Below are positions 31,058-41,294 of a stretch of 64,000 nt of DNA, one piece after another. Every line of letters begins with the position of its first letter. The first letter of the stretch is position 1. Source of the DNA: an uncultured Sphingomonadaceae bacterium (GTDB lineage Bacteria > Pseudomonadota > Alphaproteobacteria > Sphingomonadales > Sphingomonadaceae); NCBI GenBank assembly GCA_947497085.1, contig CANMFE010000003.1, forward strand, positions 62,001-126,000, in the 5' to 3' direction. Below the pieces are notes generated by a model that was not told the DNA's origin, ran no database searches, and saw nothing but the letters and a program-made list of their open reading frames with translations. Position numbers and translations under genes: made by a program.

Positions 31058-31260
31058 CGGACCGCCCGAATTGATATTCAGCCTCTGTATCCTGCGATCT
31101 GGCGGAAACATGCTGTTACCAAACCGGCCAGGTGACGATTTGAGTCGCACGGCCACCGAAAATTGTTACCTTGCAATCAACCGCCTGTCGCGGCGCCGAT
31201 TCCCTTGGCCAAAATCCATGGATATCGCCCACTGACAGGCCATATAGAAAGAGAGAATAT

Positions 31261-33078
31261 ATGCTTGAGAATCTATCCAGCTTAGCCCTTTTTGTGGGCG
31301 TGCCTCTTGTGGCATTCATCATATTGGCGATCATTATCACCCGGCTGTACCGCCGTGCGACAAAGGAAATCGCATTTGTGCGCACCGGTTTTGGCGGCGA
31401 GAAAGTCGTCATGAACGGCGGCGCCATGGTACTGCCCGTGCTGCACGAAACCATGCCAGTGAACATGAATACCGTGCGCCTTGCCGTGGAGCGCAAGAAC
31501 CAGGACGCGCTGATTACGCTCGACCGCCTGCGGATTGACGTGAAGGCGGAATTTTATGTTCGCGTGCGTCCCGACAGTGAAGCGCTCGCCATGGCGGCAC
31601 AGACGCTCGGCCTTCGCACCATGCAGCCCGAGGCACTGAAAGATCTGGTCGAAGGTAAATTCGTCGATGCGCTGCGCTCCGTCGCCGCTGGTATGACGAT
31701 GAACGAGCTCCACGAACAGCGCGCCGATTTCGTGCAGAAAGTGCAGCAGGTATCTTCTGCCGATCTCGCCATGAACGGTCTGGAGCTGGAATCGGTCTCG
31801 CTGACCGGGCTCGACCAGACCAGCATTGAGCATTTCAACGCCAATAACGCGTTTGACGCCGAGGGCCTGACCAAGCTGACCGAGCAGATCGAATTGCGCA
31901 AGAAAGCGCGCAACGACATCGAGCAGGATACGCGTGTGCAAATGGAAACGAAAAATCTCGAAGCCGATCAAAAATCTTTCGAGATTAGCCGTGACAATGA
32001 ATTTGCGCGTCTGGAGCAGGAACGCGAAGTCGAGGTTCGCCGGGCCGCGCAATCGTCCGAAGTCGCCAGCCAACAGGCTATCCGGAACCGCGAGGCCGAA
32101 GAAGCACGGATCGAGGCGAAGAAGCAGATTGACTCGCGCCAGATCGAAGCCGACCGGGCAGTTAAGGAGGCGGAAATCACGCAGCAACAGGCCATTGAAA
32201 TAGCCCGTCAGGAACAGCAGATTGCCATTCAGAACAAGTCACGCGAAGAAAGCCAAGCCAAGGCCGAGGCAGACGCGGCACGCGCCAAAGCCGTGGCTGC
32301 CGAAGAGCAAGTTGCAACGTCGCGTGAAACCGAAATTGCCGATCGTCAGAAACGCATCGAGCTGATCGAAGCATCGAAAGAGGCCGAACGCGAAGCTATT
32401 TCCGTCAAGGTCGAAGCCGAAGCCGAGAAAGAAGCATCGGCCAACCGCGCGGAAGCGCTGCGGTTGGAAGCGCAGGGAGAATCGGAAGCAGAAAAATTGC
32501 GCGCCGACGCCGCCCGCGTCCGCTTTGAAGTCGAAGCAGCGGGTCAAAAAGCGGTCAATGAAGCGGCGAATATCCTGTCATCGGACCAGATATCACTGCA
32601 AACCAAATTGGCATTGCTGAATGTCCTGCCCGAAGTGGTCAGGGAAGCGGCGAAGCCAATGGAGGCAATCGACTCGATCAAGATCGTACAGGTGGACGGC
32701 ATTACGCAAAATGGCGGTGCTTCCGGCGGAGGATCGGGAAGTGGCGGCAATAGCGGCAGCAGTTCGGGCAATCTCGCCAACGATGCTGTGGCTGCAGCGC
32801 TTTCCTACCGCGCGCAGGCACCGGTTATTGACGGGCTAATGAAAGAGCTGGGTCTGGATGGGCAATCGCTCGACAATCTGGTCGCGGGTGCGACAGTTGA
32901 TGGGGGTGATAAAGGCAAGCCAACACAGCAGGCAGAAACAAAGCCATCGCCTGCACAGGCCAAGCCAGTCGCGGCAAAGCCCCGGATCAAGCAGTCCCCT
33001 GCCCCGCAGAAGAAAGCTGCACCGAAAACCGACGGCCCAGCCTCGCAATCGAGTGATAGCGGTAAAAATAATGGCTAA
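31261..33078 (+). CDS. Flotillin-family protein (YqiK-like)
   Basis: 605 residues. One N-terminal membrane span (SLALFVGVPLVAFIILAIII) is followed by an SPFH/band-7 domain (about 30-200: IAFVRTGFGGEKVVMNGGAM onward), a long Glu/Ala-rich coiled coil (about 220-460) and a disordered Pro/Lys/Ala tail. Flotillins organise membrane microdomains. GAGAGA before the ATG supports this start; an in-frame ATG 30 codons upstream lacks the domain pattern. Pairs with the YqiJ-like gene 204 bases upstream. Confidence 0.92.
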   Translation: MLENLSSLALFVGVPLVAFIILAIIITRLYRRATKEIAFVRTGFGGEKVVMNGGAMVLPVLHETMPVNMNTVRLAVERKNQDALITLDRLRIDVKAEFYVRVRPDSEALAMAAQTLGLRTMQPEALKDLVEGKFVDALRSVAAGMTMNELHEQRADFVQKVQQVSSADLAMNGLELESVSLTGLDQTSIEHFNANNAFDAEGLTKLTEQIELRKKARNDIEQDTRVQMETKNLEADQKSFEISRDNEFARLEQEREVEVRRAAQSSEVASQQAIRNREAEEARIEAKKQIDSRQIEADRAVKEAEITQQQAIEIARQEQQIAIQNKSREESQAKAEADAARAKAVAAEEQVATSRETEIADRQKRIELIEASKEAEREAISVKVEAEAEKEASANRAEALRLEAQGESEAEKLRADAARVRFEVEAAGQKAVNEAANILSSDQISLQTKLALLNVLPEVVREAAKPMEAIDSIKIVQVDGITQNGGASGGGSGSGGNSGSSSGNLANDAVAAALSYRAQAPVIDGLMKELGLDGQSLDNLVAGATVDGGDKGKPTQQAETKPSPAQAKPVAAKPRIKQSPAPQKKAAPKTDGPASQSSDSGKNNG

Positions 33079-33080
33079 AA

Positions 33081-33255
33081 ACCCTCTCCCTATGGGAGAG
33101 GATATGAAGACTTGCTATCTGTGATAGCTAGTCGAAATTGGTGAGGGGGATCGGACATATCGAGAGACCGCCACCCCTCACCCACTGCGACTAGGCAGCC
33201 CTTCGACAAGCGCGGGGCTTGCCAAGTCTCGTTGCCCTCTCCCAATGGGAGAGGT
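33081..33255. repeat. Interspersed repeat, copy 2 (after flotillin gene)
   Basis: About 175 bases bounded by CCCTCTCCC-N3-GGGAGAGG hairpins at both ends and sharing GCGACTAGGC and AAGTCTCGTTGCCCTCTCCC with copy 1 near nusG. It starts 3 bases after the flotillin stop codon, echoing the placement of copy 1 against nusG. Confidence 0.75.
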
Positions 33256-33277
33256 TTAGGTATATAAGGTAATCACC

Positions 33278-33619
33278 ATGCGCGAATATCAGTCATTTGA
33301 AACATTCTGGCCATTCTACCTGCGCGAACATAGCAAGCCGCGCACACGCAACCTGCATTATATCGGCACGACGCTGGTGATCGCGGTGGCGCTTTACACC
33401 ATCATCACCGGAAAATGGCTGTGGTTGCTTGCGATGCCGGTGGCGGGGTATTTCTTTGCCTGGCTCGCGCATTTCACGGTCGAGAAAAACCGCCCCGCCA
33501 CTTTCACCTATCCGCTCTGGTCACTGGCCGCGGATTTCAAAATGTATTTTCTGTGGCTGACCGGGCGGCTCGGACCCGAACTGGATCGTGCAGGTGTAAA
33601 AACCGGCGCGTCCGGCTAG
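33278..33619 (+). CDS. Mpo1-like (DUF962) membrane protein
   Basis: 113 residues with two hydrophobic hairpin segments (about 33-70). FETFWPFYLREHSKPRTRNL and HYIGTTLVIA carry the conserved histidines of the Mpo1/DUF962 family; the yeast member is a 2-hydroxy fatty-acid dioxygenase. Sphingomonads make 2-hydroxy-fatty-acid sphingolipids, so such a role would fit, but that is inference. Confidence 0.88.
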   Translation: MREYQSFETFWPFYLREHSKPRTRNLHYIGTTLVIAVALYTIITGKWLWLLAMPVAGYFFAWLAHFTVEKNRPATFTYPLWSLAADFKMYFLWLTGRLGPELDRAGVKTGASG

Positions 33620-33661
33620 GGCGATATTGCGGCAGATATACAGGTCCGCTAAATATAGACC

Positions 33662-34576
33662 ATGCTGACCATATTCTATCATAGATATGCCCGTGCGGGC
33701 ACACTGGCGCTGGCTGTCGCGGCGGCAATGGGTCCGCTATCTGCGCAGGAACAGGCCCCGGAATTTGACTGCAACCGGCTGAACAACAGCATTGCGGAAA
33801 TTTTCACGGGCATAGCCGAAGCGCAGCCGATGACTGCCAACAATATGCAGCTTAAGAAAGGCACGGCGCTGCTCACCGACCAGCGCGCGCTGCAATATCG
33901 CAAATTCCGCCTGTCCGATGATATCATTGCGACAGCGCCCAAAAAGAAGAACCCCACCGTGTTCCGCGAATATATGGTCGGCGCTGAAATCCATATGTGT
34001 ACGCCGGAAAAGCGCACCGACCTGACGGGCGAGCCCAAGGGCCGATACCGGATGAACTGCCTGGTCGATGCGGATGATGACGGGAAGTATGAAGCGATTA
34101 TACCGACCGGCCAGATTGTCCGCTATAACCGCATTACCGGCAAGAATGTCGGCTATCCCTACCCCCCGCATCCGGCCCGCGCTTTGCCTGCGCCCGTTAC
34201 CGCGATCGAGGATGCGGCCATGGCCGTGCCTGGCCCGGACCTGCAACCGCATGTGAATGTAAGGTACAGCGTCGCTGCGCTGGATGGGGATGCCGCCACC
34301 ATCCGCATCAATGCCGCCGTCAGCATGTTGCCAAAGGAAGACAGGTTTGAAAGTTGGGCAGACAGCGAAACTGTCCCTGTCGCACTGTCCGATGCAAGCG
34401 CGCGGCAGATCGGGGCGGCCAGCCTGACCCTGTCAAAACCCGGCAAGAAATGGCTGGCAACCGTAAGCAGCGCCCAGCCTACACCCGTCACGCTGCAATG
34501 CGACGGCACTGTCATCGCGCTGCCGCAAAGCTACACCATCCTTTATCCCATGGGACAGGCAGTGCTGAAACGGTGA
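33662..34576 (+). CDS. Exported protein of unknown function
   Basis: 304 residues with a Sec signal peptide (about 1-28, ending MGPLSAQEQ). The mature part contains four scattered cysteines and an Asp-rich loop (DADDDGKYEAIIPTG) that looks like a calcium-binding or FG-GAP-like turn. I recognise no family. It converges on the next gene with only 3 bases between the stops. Confidence 0.72.
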   Translation: MLTIFYHRYARAGTLALAVAAAMGPLSAQEQAPEFDCNRLNNSIAEIFTGIAEAQPMTANNMQLKKGTALLTDQRALQYRKFRLSDDIIATAPKKKNPTVFREYMVGAEIHMCTPEKRTDLTGEPKGRYRMNCLVDADDDGKYEAIIPTGQIVRYNRITGKNVGYPYPPHPARALPAPVTAIEDAAMAVPGPDLQPHVNVRYSVAALDGDAATIRINAAVSMLPKEDRFESWADSETVPVALSDASARQIGAASLTLSKPGKKWLATVSSAQPTPVTLQCDGTVIALPQSYTILYPMGQAVLKR

Positions 34577-34579
34577 ATA

Positions 34580-35260
34580 TTATGCATTATATCCAAATTT
34601 CGGGTCCACCGAAGCACCCCAGGTATTGACCCTGCCGGTCTGCCCGTTCTGCGCGTAAATGAAAGGCACCTGTGTCACCGAATACCAGTTGCCGCACACA
34701 ATAGAGACATTCAGCCAGACACGGTCACCAACCGCAAGCGGGCAGTTGGGTATCTGGAAATGCGCACAGTCATAGGTGTAGCTGCGGTTGATGGAGATGC
34801 TTAACTTATCACTCCAGATCCAGCCTTTCTGGGTCGGGTCGCCAGCCCAGGGCTGATTGACATCAGGTGCGCTCTGCCAGAACATGGTGAAGTGACATTC
34901 AAACGCCGCGCCGGATATCAGGTAGAGTTCAACATACTGCACAGATGGCGGAACCCCATTCACCGTTTCCGGCTGTATAGCATCGGCCGTGTCCGGCATA
35001 AGCTTTTGAGACATCGCGACCAGCGCATCCCTGTGCTTTCCAAGATTGGGGAGGTATTTTAGCGCGTTGATGGCCCAGACAGGATCATTTTCCAATATGC
35101 AGGACACAAGCCTGTCCGTACCTATTTCATCAGCCGCAGACCTTAAAATCTCGCCAATATGCTTCGTCTGATCATCAATAAGCTGTAATGTCTTCGAAGC
35201 GTTTAAATCATTGGCCAGCTTGGCAGCCATTATTCTTTGCGGAAATTCACTCTTGTCCAT
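34580..35260 (-). CDS. Unrecognised two-part protein in an AT-rich patch
   Basis: About 226 residues. The N-terminal 75 or so are helical and polar; the rest alternates beta strands rich in Trp, Tyr and Asn (FECHFTMFWQSAPDVNQPWA, YTYDCAHFQIPNC, VSIVCGNWYSVTQVPFIYAQ). No family is recognised; a secreted-toxin- or lectin-like beta sandwich is possible. No signal peptide. The second of two ATGs is chosen, as GAGG lies 8 bases before it. Its upstream region is strongly AT-rich, suggesting acquisition by transfer. Confidence 0.68.
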   Translation of the reverse strand: MDKSEFPQRIMAAKLANDLNASKTLQLIDDQTKHIGEILRSAADEIGTDRLVSCILENDPVWAINALKYLPNLGKHRDALVAMSQKLMPDTADAIQPETVNGVPPSVQYVELYLISGAAFECHFTMFWQSAPDVNQPWAGDPTQKGWIWSDKLSISINRSYTYDCAHFQIPNCPLAVGDRVWLNVSIVCGNWYSVTQVPFIYAQNGQTGRVNTWGASVDPKFGYNA

Positions 35261-35338
35261 TTTCATATCCTCTAGGTTAAGAAATATGCGACTCGAGTAT
35301 TTTTCTTTTACTATAACATTTTTTTCAAACATTGCTAG

Positions 35339-37546
<2,208 letters not shown>

Positions 37547-37590
37547 GTCTTTAGACTTGCCGCCGCTCACTTCATTCACTCTGTTTTTGA

Positions 37591-37773
37591 TTAACTAGGA
37601 GTACAGCCCATTCCATTCCGGCGAGCATTAGCCTCGCAATCCGAACGATTGACGTAGCTTTCGGAAGAAGAACCAACAATCCGGCCATTACCCGCAGTCC
37701 GCCTCCAGCGCCACTGCTGACCGGACTTGTAGATTTCCCAACTATCACCGTTAGTATCAATACACTTATACAT
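37591..37773 (-). CDS. Small DUF1508/YegP-like protein
   Basis: 60 residues. QQWRWRRTAGNGRIVGSSSE followed by SYVNRSDCEANARRN resembles one YegP repeat (the W-x-W, NG, S-E-x-Y, K/R-x-x-C pattern). YegP-type domains are of unknown function. It lies downstream of the TAC operon on the same strand and could be its fourth gene, though 38 bases separate them. Confidence 0.65.
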   Translation of the reverse strand: MYKCIDTNGDSWEIYKSGQQWRWRRTAGNGRIVGSSSESYVNRSDCEANARRNGMGCTPS

Positions 37774-37811
37774 TATTTATCTCCTAGGGCTTAATTGCCC
37801 TCATAATCGCT

Positions 37812-38321
37812 TCATGATGTTACTGCCTCCTTAATCACTTTTTTCACGGGCATTGATGCAACAGTAGGTAGAATTGGCATGTCTGCATTCGCGAACGATG
37901 CAGTTTGAGCAAAATGTGCTCTAAAATATGGATAACACGCTACAAAGCCAACCTTCTTAGCGAATGCATTCGCATGGAAATCATCACACTCTGCGGCAAT
38001 GTGATAAAAAACTACAAACTTATCCTTCAATGAAAAGAGTTTTTTGTTTCCCTTCTTTTTCATCGTTTCAAGGTGAAAAATGCAAGTTGCAACCCTTTCC
38101 TCTTGATCAAAAGAGGAATGAACATCCGAGTAGTCAACCTTCAGTTTACCTTCAATCTCATGATCAAAATAGCTTGGGTCAATGCTAAAGCTGGAATCAA
38201 TCAACTGTACTGCCAATAACTGAGCGCATCTTGCAATAGAATTGTATATTTCCGGATCGATTTCACTGATCTCGCTGCGATCGGGAAGGCAGTTATCTTT
38301 AGGTTTTATTTTTTTAGCCAT
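37812..38321 (-). CDS. SecB-like chaperone of a toxin-antitoxin-chaperone system
   Basis: 169 residues. The centre (AVQLIDSSFSIDPSYFD, then a beta-rich stretch to FVVFYHIAAECDD) and the segment VACYPYFRAHFAQTASFANA-DMPILPTV have the SecB-like shape, the latter matching the YPYAR...LPPxN region of SecB. Sequence support is modest, gene order stronger: it overlaps the XRE antitoxin by 8 bases and follows a RelE-like gene, the TAC order. Its role would be to fold and protect the antitoxin. Confidence 0.72.
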   Translation of the reverse strand: MAKKIKPKDNCLPDRSEISEIDPEIYNSIARCAQLLAVQLIDSSFSIDPSYFDHEIEGKLKVDYSDVHSSFDQEERVATCIFHLETMKKKGNKKLFSLKDKFVVFYHIAAECDDFHANAFAKKVGFVACYPYFRAHFAQTASFANADMPILPTVASMPVKKVIKEAVTS

Positions 38322-38808
38322 TTGCTCGTCTCCTCAGCGGGTATACATTTGGTGCTGGATCAATCCATTTTGAAATATCTCCACTCTTTTTGAACCCTTT
38401 TTCCTGCCCTGCTTTATTGGTTTCTTTGTTTGCTCTTAGGAGATCAGCAATCAGCCAAGTTTCTAATCCTGCAGCTAATGCTGTATCCTTTCTAGATGCC
38501 AGATTCCTATCATCTACTTTCTTCCTCGTTTGATTCTTTAGATCTTCATATTCTTGTCGAGTTAAAATAACGGGCTCCTCACCCAAAGCAAGGAAGCTTC
38601 GGGCAAGTAGGCGCAAAGTAAGGTTGTTCGCATCATCGGAAAAAATTTGAGTCACTCGTGCTCTTGATACATTGAGTTTACGTGCAAGCTCTGCACGGGA
38701 ATACCCTCGTTCGTCCAAGAGTTCGGCCAATTTTGCTTGCGTCTCTGCGACGAAGGACTCTTCGCGAAACTCGTCGGAGGAAAGTATTTTCTTGAAGACG
38801 TCAGTCAT
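38314..38808 (-). CDS. XRE-family antitoxin of the TAC operon
   Basis: 164 residues. The HTH lies at about 25-65 (LAELLDERGYSRAELARKLN, VSRARVTQIFSDDANNLTLR). A C-terminal extension of about 80 residues ends SGDISKWIDPAPNVYPLRRR; in known TAC systems such a tail is the chaperone-addiction region. The start 1 base after the toxin stop has GGTGA nearby; an ATG 7 codons upstream overlaps the toxin. It presumably binds the palindrome upstream of the toxin gene. Confidence 0.82.
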   Translation of the reverse strand: MTDVFKKILSSDEFREESFVAETQAKLAELLDERGYSRAELARKLNVSRARVTQIFSDDANNLTLRLLARSFLALGEEPVILTRQEYEDLKNQTRKKVDDRNLASRKDTALAAGLETWLIADLLRANKETNKAGQEKGFKKSGDISKWIDPAPNVYPLRRRANG

Positions 38809-38809
38809 T

Positions 38810-39217
38810 TTAATCACCACACTTTTCATCTAAATTTATTACCGCAGTCTTTGATTTTTTTATCGAGCGCGGATTTGATTTATCTTGTTTTTTCGCAACA
38901 TCTATTCCCACGATAAACAAAGTTTTCGTATCCAGAAATCGTCGAATAAACCCATATAAACGTATTTTTCGAGCTTTTACCGCCACCAGCATCCGGTCAT
39001 TTTTTCCACCACATCTGCCTTCGTTTCCTTGGAATTGCTCTGAGTTTGGTCGATGGCCATCGGCCCATAATTTCGCATTTGCTAAAAGCCTCGCTTGTTT
39101 TTTGCTAACAAGTTTCGTGAATTCCTCGGTGATCTTTTTCGCAAAAACCACACGCCCATCAGAGCCGGTAATGGCAAGGTCGCAATCTATCGCTTCATAA
39201 TCATCCGAATCACTCAT
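38810..39217 (-). CDS. RelE/HigB-like toxin of the TAC operon
   Basis: 135 residues. The central part (FTKLVSKKQARLLANAKLWA, then NDRMLVAVKARKIRLYGFIR and FLDTKTLFIVGIDVAKKQDK) follows the RelE/HigB pattern of a basic beta sheet with arginines and a KK motif, suggesting a ribosome-dependent mRNA interferase. It has an N-terminal extension of about 25 residues and a charged tail. No clear Shine-Dalgarno site. First gene of the operon, as in HigB-HigA-SecB systems. Identification rests partly on context. Confidence 0.7.
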   Translation of the reverse strand: MSDSDDYEAIDCDLAITGSDGRVVFAKKITEEFTKLVSKKQARLLANAKLWADGHRPNSEQFQGNEGRCGGKNDRMLVAVKARKIRLYGFIRRFLDTKTLFIVGIDVAKKQDKSNPRSIKKSKTAVINLDEKCGD

Positions 39218-39228
39218 GCAATTAGTGT

Positions 39229-39246
39229 GTTAAGGAATAACTTAAC
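39229..39246. promoter_or_regulatory. Palindromic operator of the TAC operon
   Basis: GTTAAG-N6-CTTAAC is a perfect dyad ending 12 bases from the toxin start codon. Its position suits autorepression by the XRE antitoxin. Confidence 0.65.
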
Positions 39247-39300
39247 AATTGGCAACATTAATTTAATATGATTGCGATTATCAATGACTCCAATCAATTA

Positions 39301-39430
39301 CAGTGACAACTCACTTAACCCCTATACACCCACCCGTCACCCCGGCGGAAGCCGGGGTCTCCTTTTCTTTGTTATGTGCCCGTGTTGCAGGAGGAAGGGA
39401 GGAGATTCCGGCTTTCGCCGGAATGACGGA
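39301..39430. repeat. Inverted-repeat elements of the CCGGCTTTCGCCGG family
   Basis: GTCACCCCGGCGGAAGCCGGGGTC (written here as GTCACCCCGG / CCGGGGTC arms, 39336-39359) and ATTCCGGCTTTCGCCGGAAT (39405-39424) are short GC-rich dyads. The preceding CAGTGACAN25GTCACCCCGG arrangement recurs at 41712-41755. Such dyads are common intergenic repeats in Proteobacteria. Confidence 0.7.
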
Positions 39431-39535
39431 GAGAGTGCCGTAATGGCGGAGAGAGTACTGGGATGACGGTTGAGAAGATCGGTATGACGAAGAGAGAGGG
39501 CACCGGTATGACAGAGAGAGCGCCTAAGTGACACT
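39419..39535. repeat. Degenerate tandem repeat, unit about 20 bases
   Basis: Five to six imperfect copies of GGAATGACGGAGAGAGTGCC run head to tail (GTAATGGCGGAGAGAGTACT, GGTATGACAGAGAGAGCGCC and others). The unit appears to derive from the GGAATGAC edge of the adjacent inverted repeat. Between the TAC operon and the GIY-YIG gene nothing else is seen. Confidence 0.65.
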
Positions 39536-39543
39536 TGGGCCAG

Positions 39544-39834
39544 CTACCCGTTGATTTGGTCGAACAGGTCCAGCCATTCGGGATTGCCCACTGTGATCAG
39601 TTCGTCCTTCCATGCCCGCTTCCATTCCTTGACCGCCTTTTCGCGGGCGATGGCTTCTTCGATAGTGGCGAATTCTTCGACATGCACGAGTTTGGTGCAT
39701 TTATAGCGGCGAGTGAATGTGCCGCCTTCGCCGCTGCGGTGCGCCATGATACGCGCGGGCAGGTTTGATGTGACGCCAATATAGACCACGTTGTGGTGTT
39801 GATTAGTCAGGATGTAGATCCAGCCGTGTTTCAT
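39544..39834 (-). CDS. GIY-YIG nuclease superfamily protein
   Basis: 96 residues, one GIY-YIG domain: GWIYILTNQHHNVVYIGVTS has the paired GIY/YIG strands, NLPARIMAHRSGE carries the catalytic arginine and histidine, and REKAVKEWKRAWKDELI the glutamate/lysine helix. Small stand-alone members (UPF0213-like) are common and of unknown role. Confidence 0.92.
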   Translation of the reverse strand: MKHGWIYILTNQHHNVVYIGVTSNLPARIMAHRSGEGGTFTRRYKCTKLVHVEEFATIEEAIAREKAVKEWKRAWKDELITVGNPEWLDLFDQING

Positions 39835-39948
39835 GGGTTTTGTCTAGTCAAAATTATCATGCGGCACCAAGCTTTATCATAATACCGGCGGACGCTGGTA
39901 TCTCCTTTTCTTTTATCAATTGCTTACATTGCAAAGGAAGGAAGGAAA

Positions 39949-40062
39949 CCCCGGCTTTCGCCGGGGTGACAATTGAGAGGCCGCATAACGCCCATGGGAT
40001 GGGCATTCGCTTCCACAAAAACTTACCACATATAATTACACCAAAAGCCCCCTTACCCCCTA
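39949..40062. repeat. Direct repeat flanking the HTH/DUF6632 module, left copy
   Basis: Begins CCCCGGCTTTCGCCGG, continues TGACAATTGAGAG, GCCGCATAACGCCC, TTCGCTTCCACAAA and ends in a C-rich tract AGCCCCCTTACCCCCTAAAC-like. The right copy lies at 41750-41886. A looser dyad (ATACCGGCG-N3-GCTGGTAT) lies at 39881-39901. With these the stretch 39835-40169 is explained except for the operator next to the HTH gene. Confidence 0.7.
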
Positions 40063-40140
40063 AACACCCACAGCCACCACCCCGACGAAAGCACCATGTC
40101 GCTGAACGCGATCATGCGCATCATATATCCGCTTTCCTAC

Positions 40141-40161
40141 ATATAACCATATAGGTTATAT
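40141..40161. promoter_or_regulatory. Palindrome directly upstream of the acidic HTH gene
   Basis: ATATAACC-N5-GGTTATAT is a perfect 8-bp dyad ending 8 bases before the ATG, well placed for autoregulation by the HTH protein. The AT-rich arms may also include the -10 element. Confidence 0.6.
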
Positions 40162-40169
40162 GCTACACC

Positions 40170-41117
40170 ATGACAAAACCATATACACCCGCTCGCCCTG
40201 AGGATTCCGCGCCTGTAACGGAGGAATTTGACCCCTTTGACATTCATGCACATGGTGGCGGAGGTGGTTCGGCAGAGCCGCCTCATCCGCATAGTGGCCC
40301 TGCGATAGCCGCGTGCGGCGCCTCACGCGGCGTTGCCGATGCGCCGCAGGATATGATGCCGCCTGATATCGCCGCCCATGCGCCCGCCGATGCCGGTCCC
40401 GGTTTTGCCCCTGTCCCGCGCAAGCGGGTGAGCGTTTCGGGATGGACGCCCGAGCGGCAGCGGATTTTTATTGCCGCGCTCGCCGACACCGGTCTGGTTA
40501 TAGAGGCCGCGGCAGATGCGGGCATGACAGCGCGCAGCGCGTATCAGTTGCGCCGTGCGCCCGGCGCGGAAAGCTTTGCCCGGGCATGGGACATGGCGAT
40601 TGCACAGGCATCGCGCCAGCTTACCGATATCGCCTTTGCCCGCGCCATTAACGGCATACGCGAGCCGGTGTTCGACCGCGATGGCAACATATGCGGCATG
40701 AAACGCAAGATCAACGACCGGCTGCTGATGTTCCTGCTGCGCCATCATCGCCGCGATATTTATGGCGTGGGCACCGAAAGCGTGCTGAGCATGGACGAAC
40801 GCGCCGAGGTGGAGGAATGGAACGCCGGCTATTCACCGCTGCCCGACGCACTGGATGCGCTGGGCCGCCCTGATGATGAGGAATGGGATTATGCGGATTG
40901 GGATGATACGGATCGGGATGACGATGAGAGCTGGGACGATGAGGCCTGGGGCGATGAGAGCCGGGATGAAAATGGCTGGCGTGAGGATTTCGGGGATTCT
41001 GAATATGGCTTTGCAGGGCTTGCGGATATTGTCGATGATGATGATGCGGATGACGATATCCTGCCAAATGATGACACACCAGATAGCGCCGCACCGGATG
41101 AAGGCGGCCGTGCGTAA
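40170..41117 (+). CDS. HTH protein with long acidic C-terminal tail
   Basis: 315 residues. A disordered Pro/Ala/Gly/His N-terminus (1-85) leads into an HTH block (about 88-145: SGWTPERQRIFIAALADTGL, VIEAAADAGMTARSAYQLRR) of a type frequent in sphingomonads and similar to phage terminase small-subunit HTHs. A linker with FDRDGNICGMKRKINDRLLM follows, then a tail (about 220-315) in which roughly every second residue is Asp or Glu. Function unknown. Upstream there is a palindrome that it may bind. Confidence 0.78.
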   Translation: MTKPYTPARPEDSAPVTEEFDPFDIHAHGGGGGSAEPPHPHSGPAIAACGASRGVADAPQDMMPPDIAAHAPADAGPGFAPVPRKRVSVSGWTPERQRIFIAALADTGLVIEAAADAGMTARSAYQLRRAPGAESFARAWDMAIAQASRQLTDIAFARAINGIREPVFDRDGNICGMKRKINDRLLMFLLRHHRRDIYGVGTESVLSMDERAEVEEWNAGYSPLPDALDALGRPDDEEWDYADWDDTDRDDDESWDDEAWGDESRDENGWREDFGDSEYGFAGLADIVDDDDADDDILPNDDTPDSAAPDEGGRA

Positions 41118-41294
41118 AGGCCCTGTGTAGGGAAAATCCAACGCGGCTTGTCCTACATTGGCGGATTAAACAGCTTCCTGGGTGCGAAGCTAAGGGAAGC
41201 TAAGCGCACCCGCGCCTGCCGCGCTTGCCACATGCCACAATAAAGCCTAGCGTTCATCCTTCCCCGGGTCATACCGGGAAGGGGGAGAGAAACC

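Noticed and set aside
31282..32187. 301-codon minus-strand frame opposite the flotillin gene
   Set aside because: Antisense to the SPFH and coiled-coil coding region; Phe/His/Leu-rich composition typical of reverse frames.
37572..37760. Alternative 62-codon minus-strand frame overlapping the YegP-like gene
   Set aside because: A different frame of the same strand without the W-x-W/NG/SxxxY pattern; the YegP-like frame is the better candidate.
39301..39535. Possible CRISPR array from the repeated GGAATGACGGAGAGAG units
   Set aside because: Units are directly adjacent with no unique spacers, are degenerate, and no cas genes are nearby.
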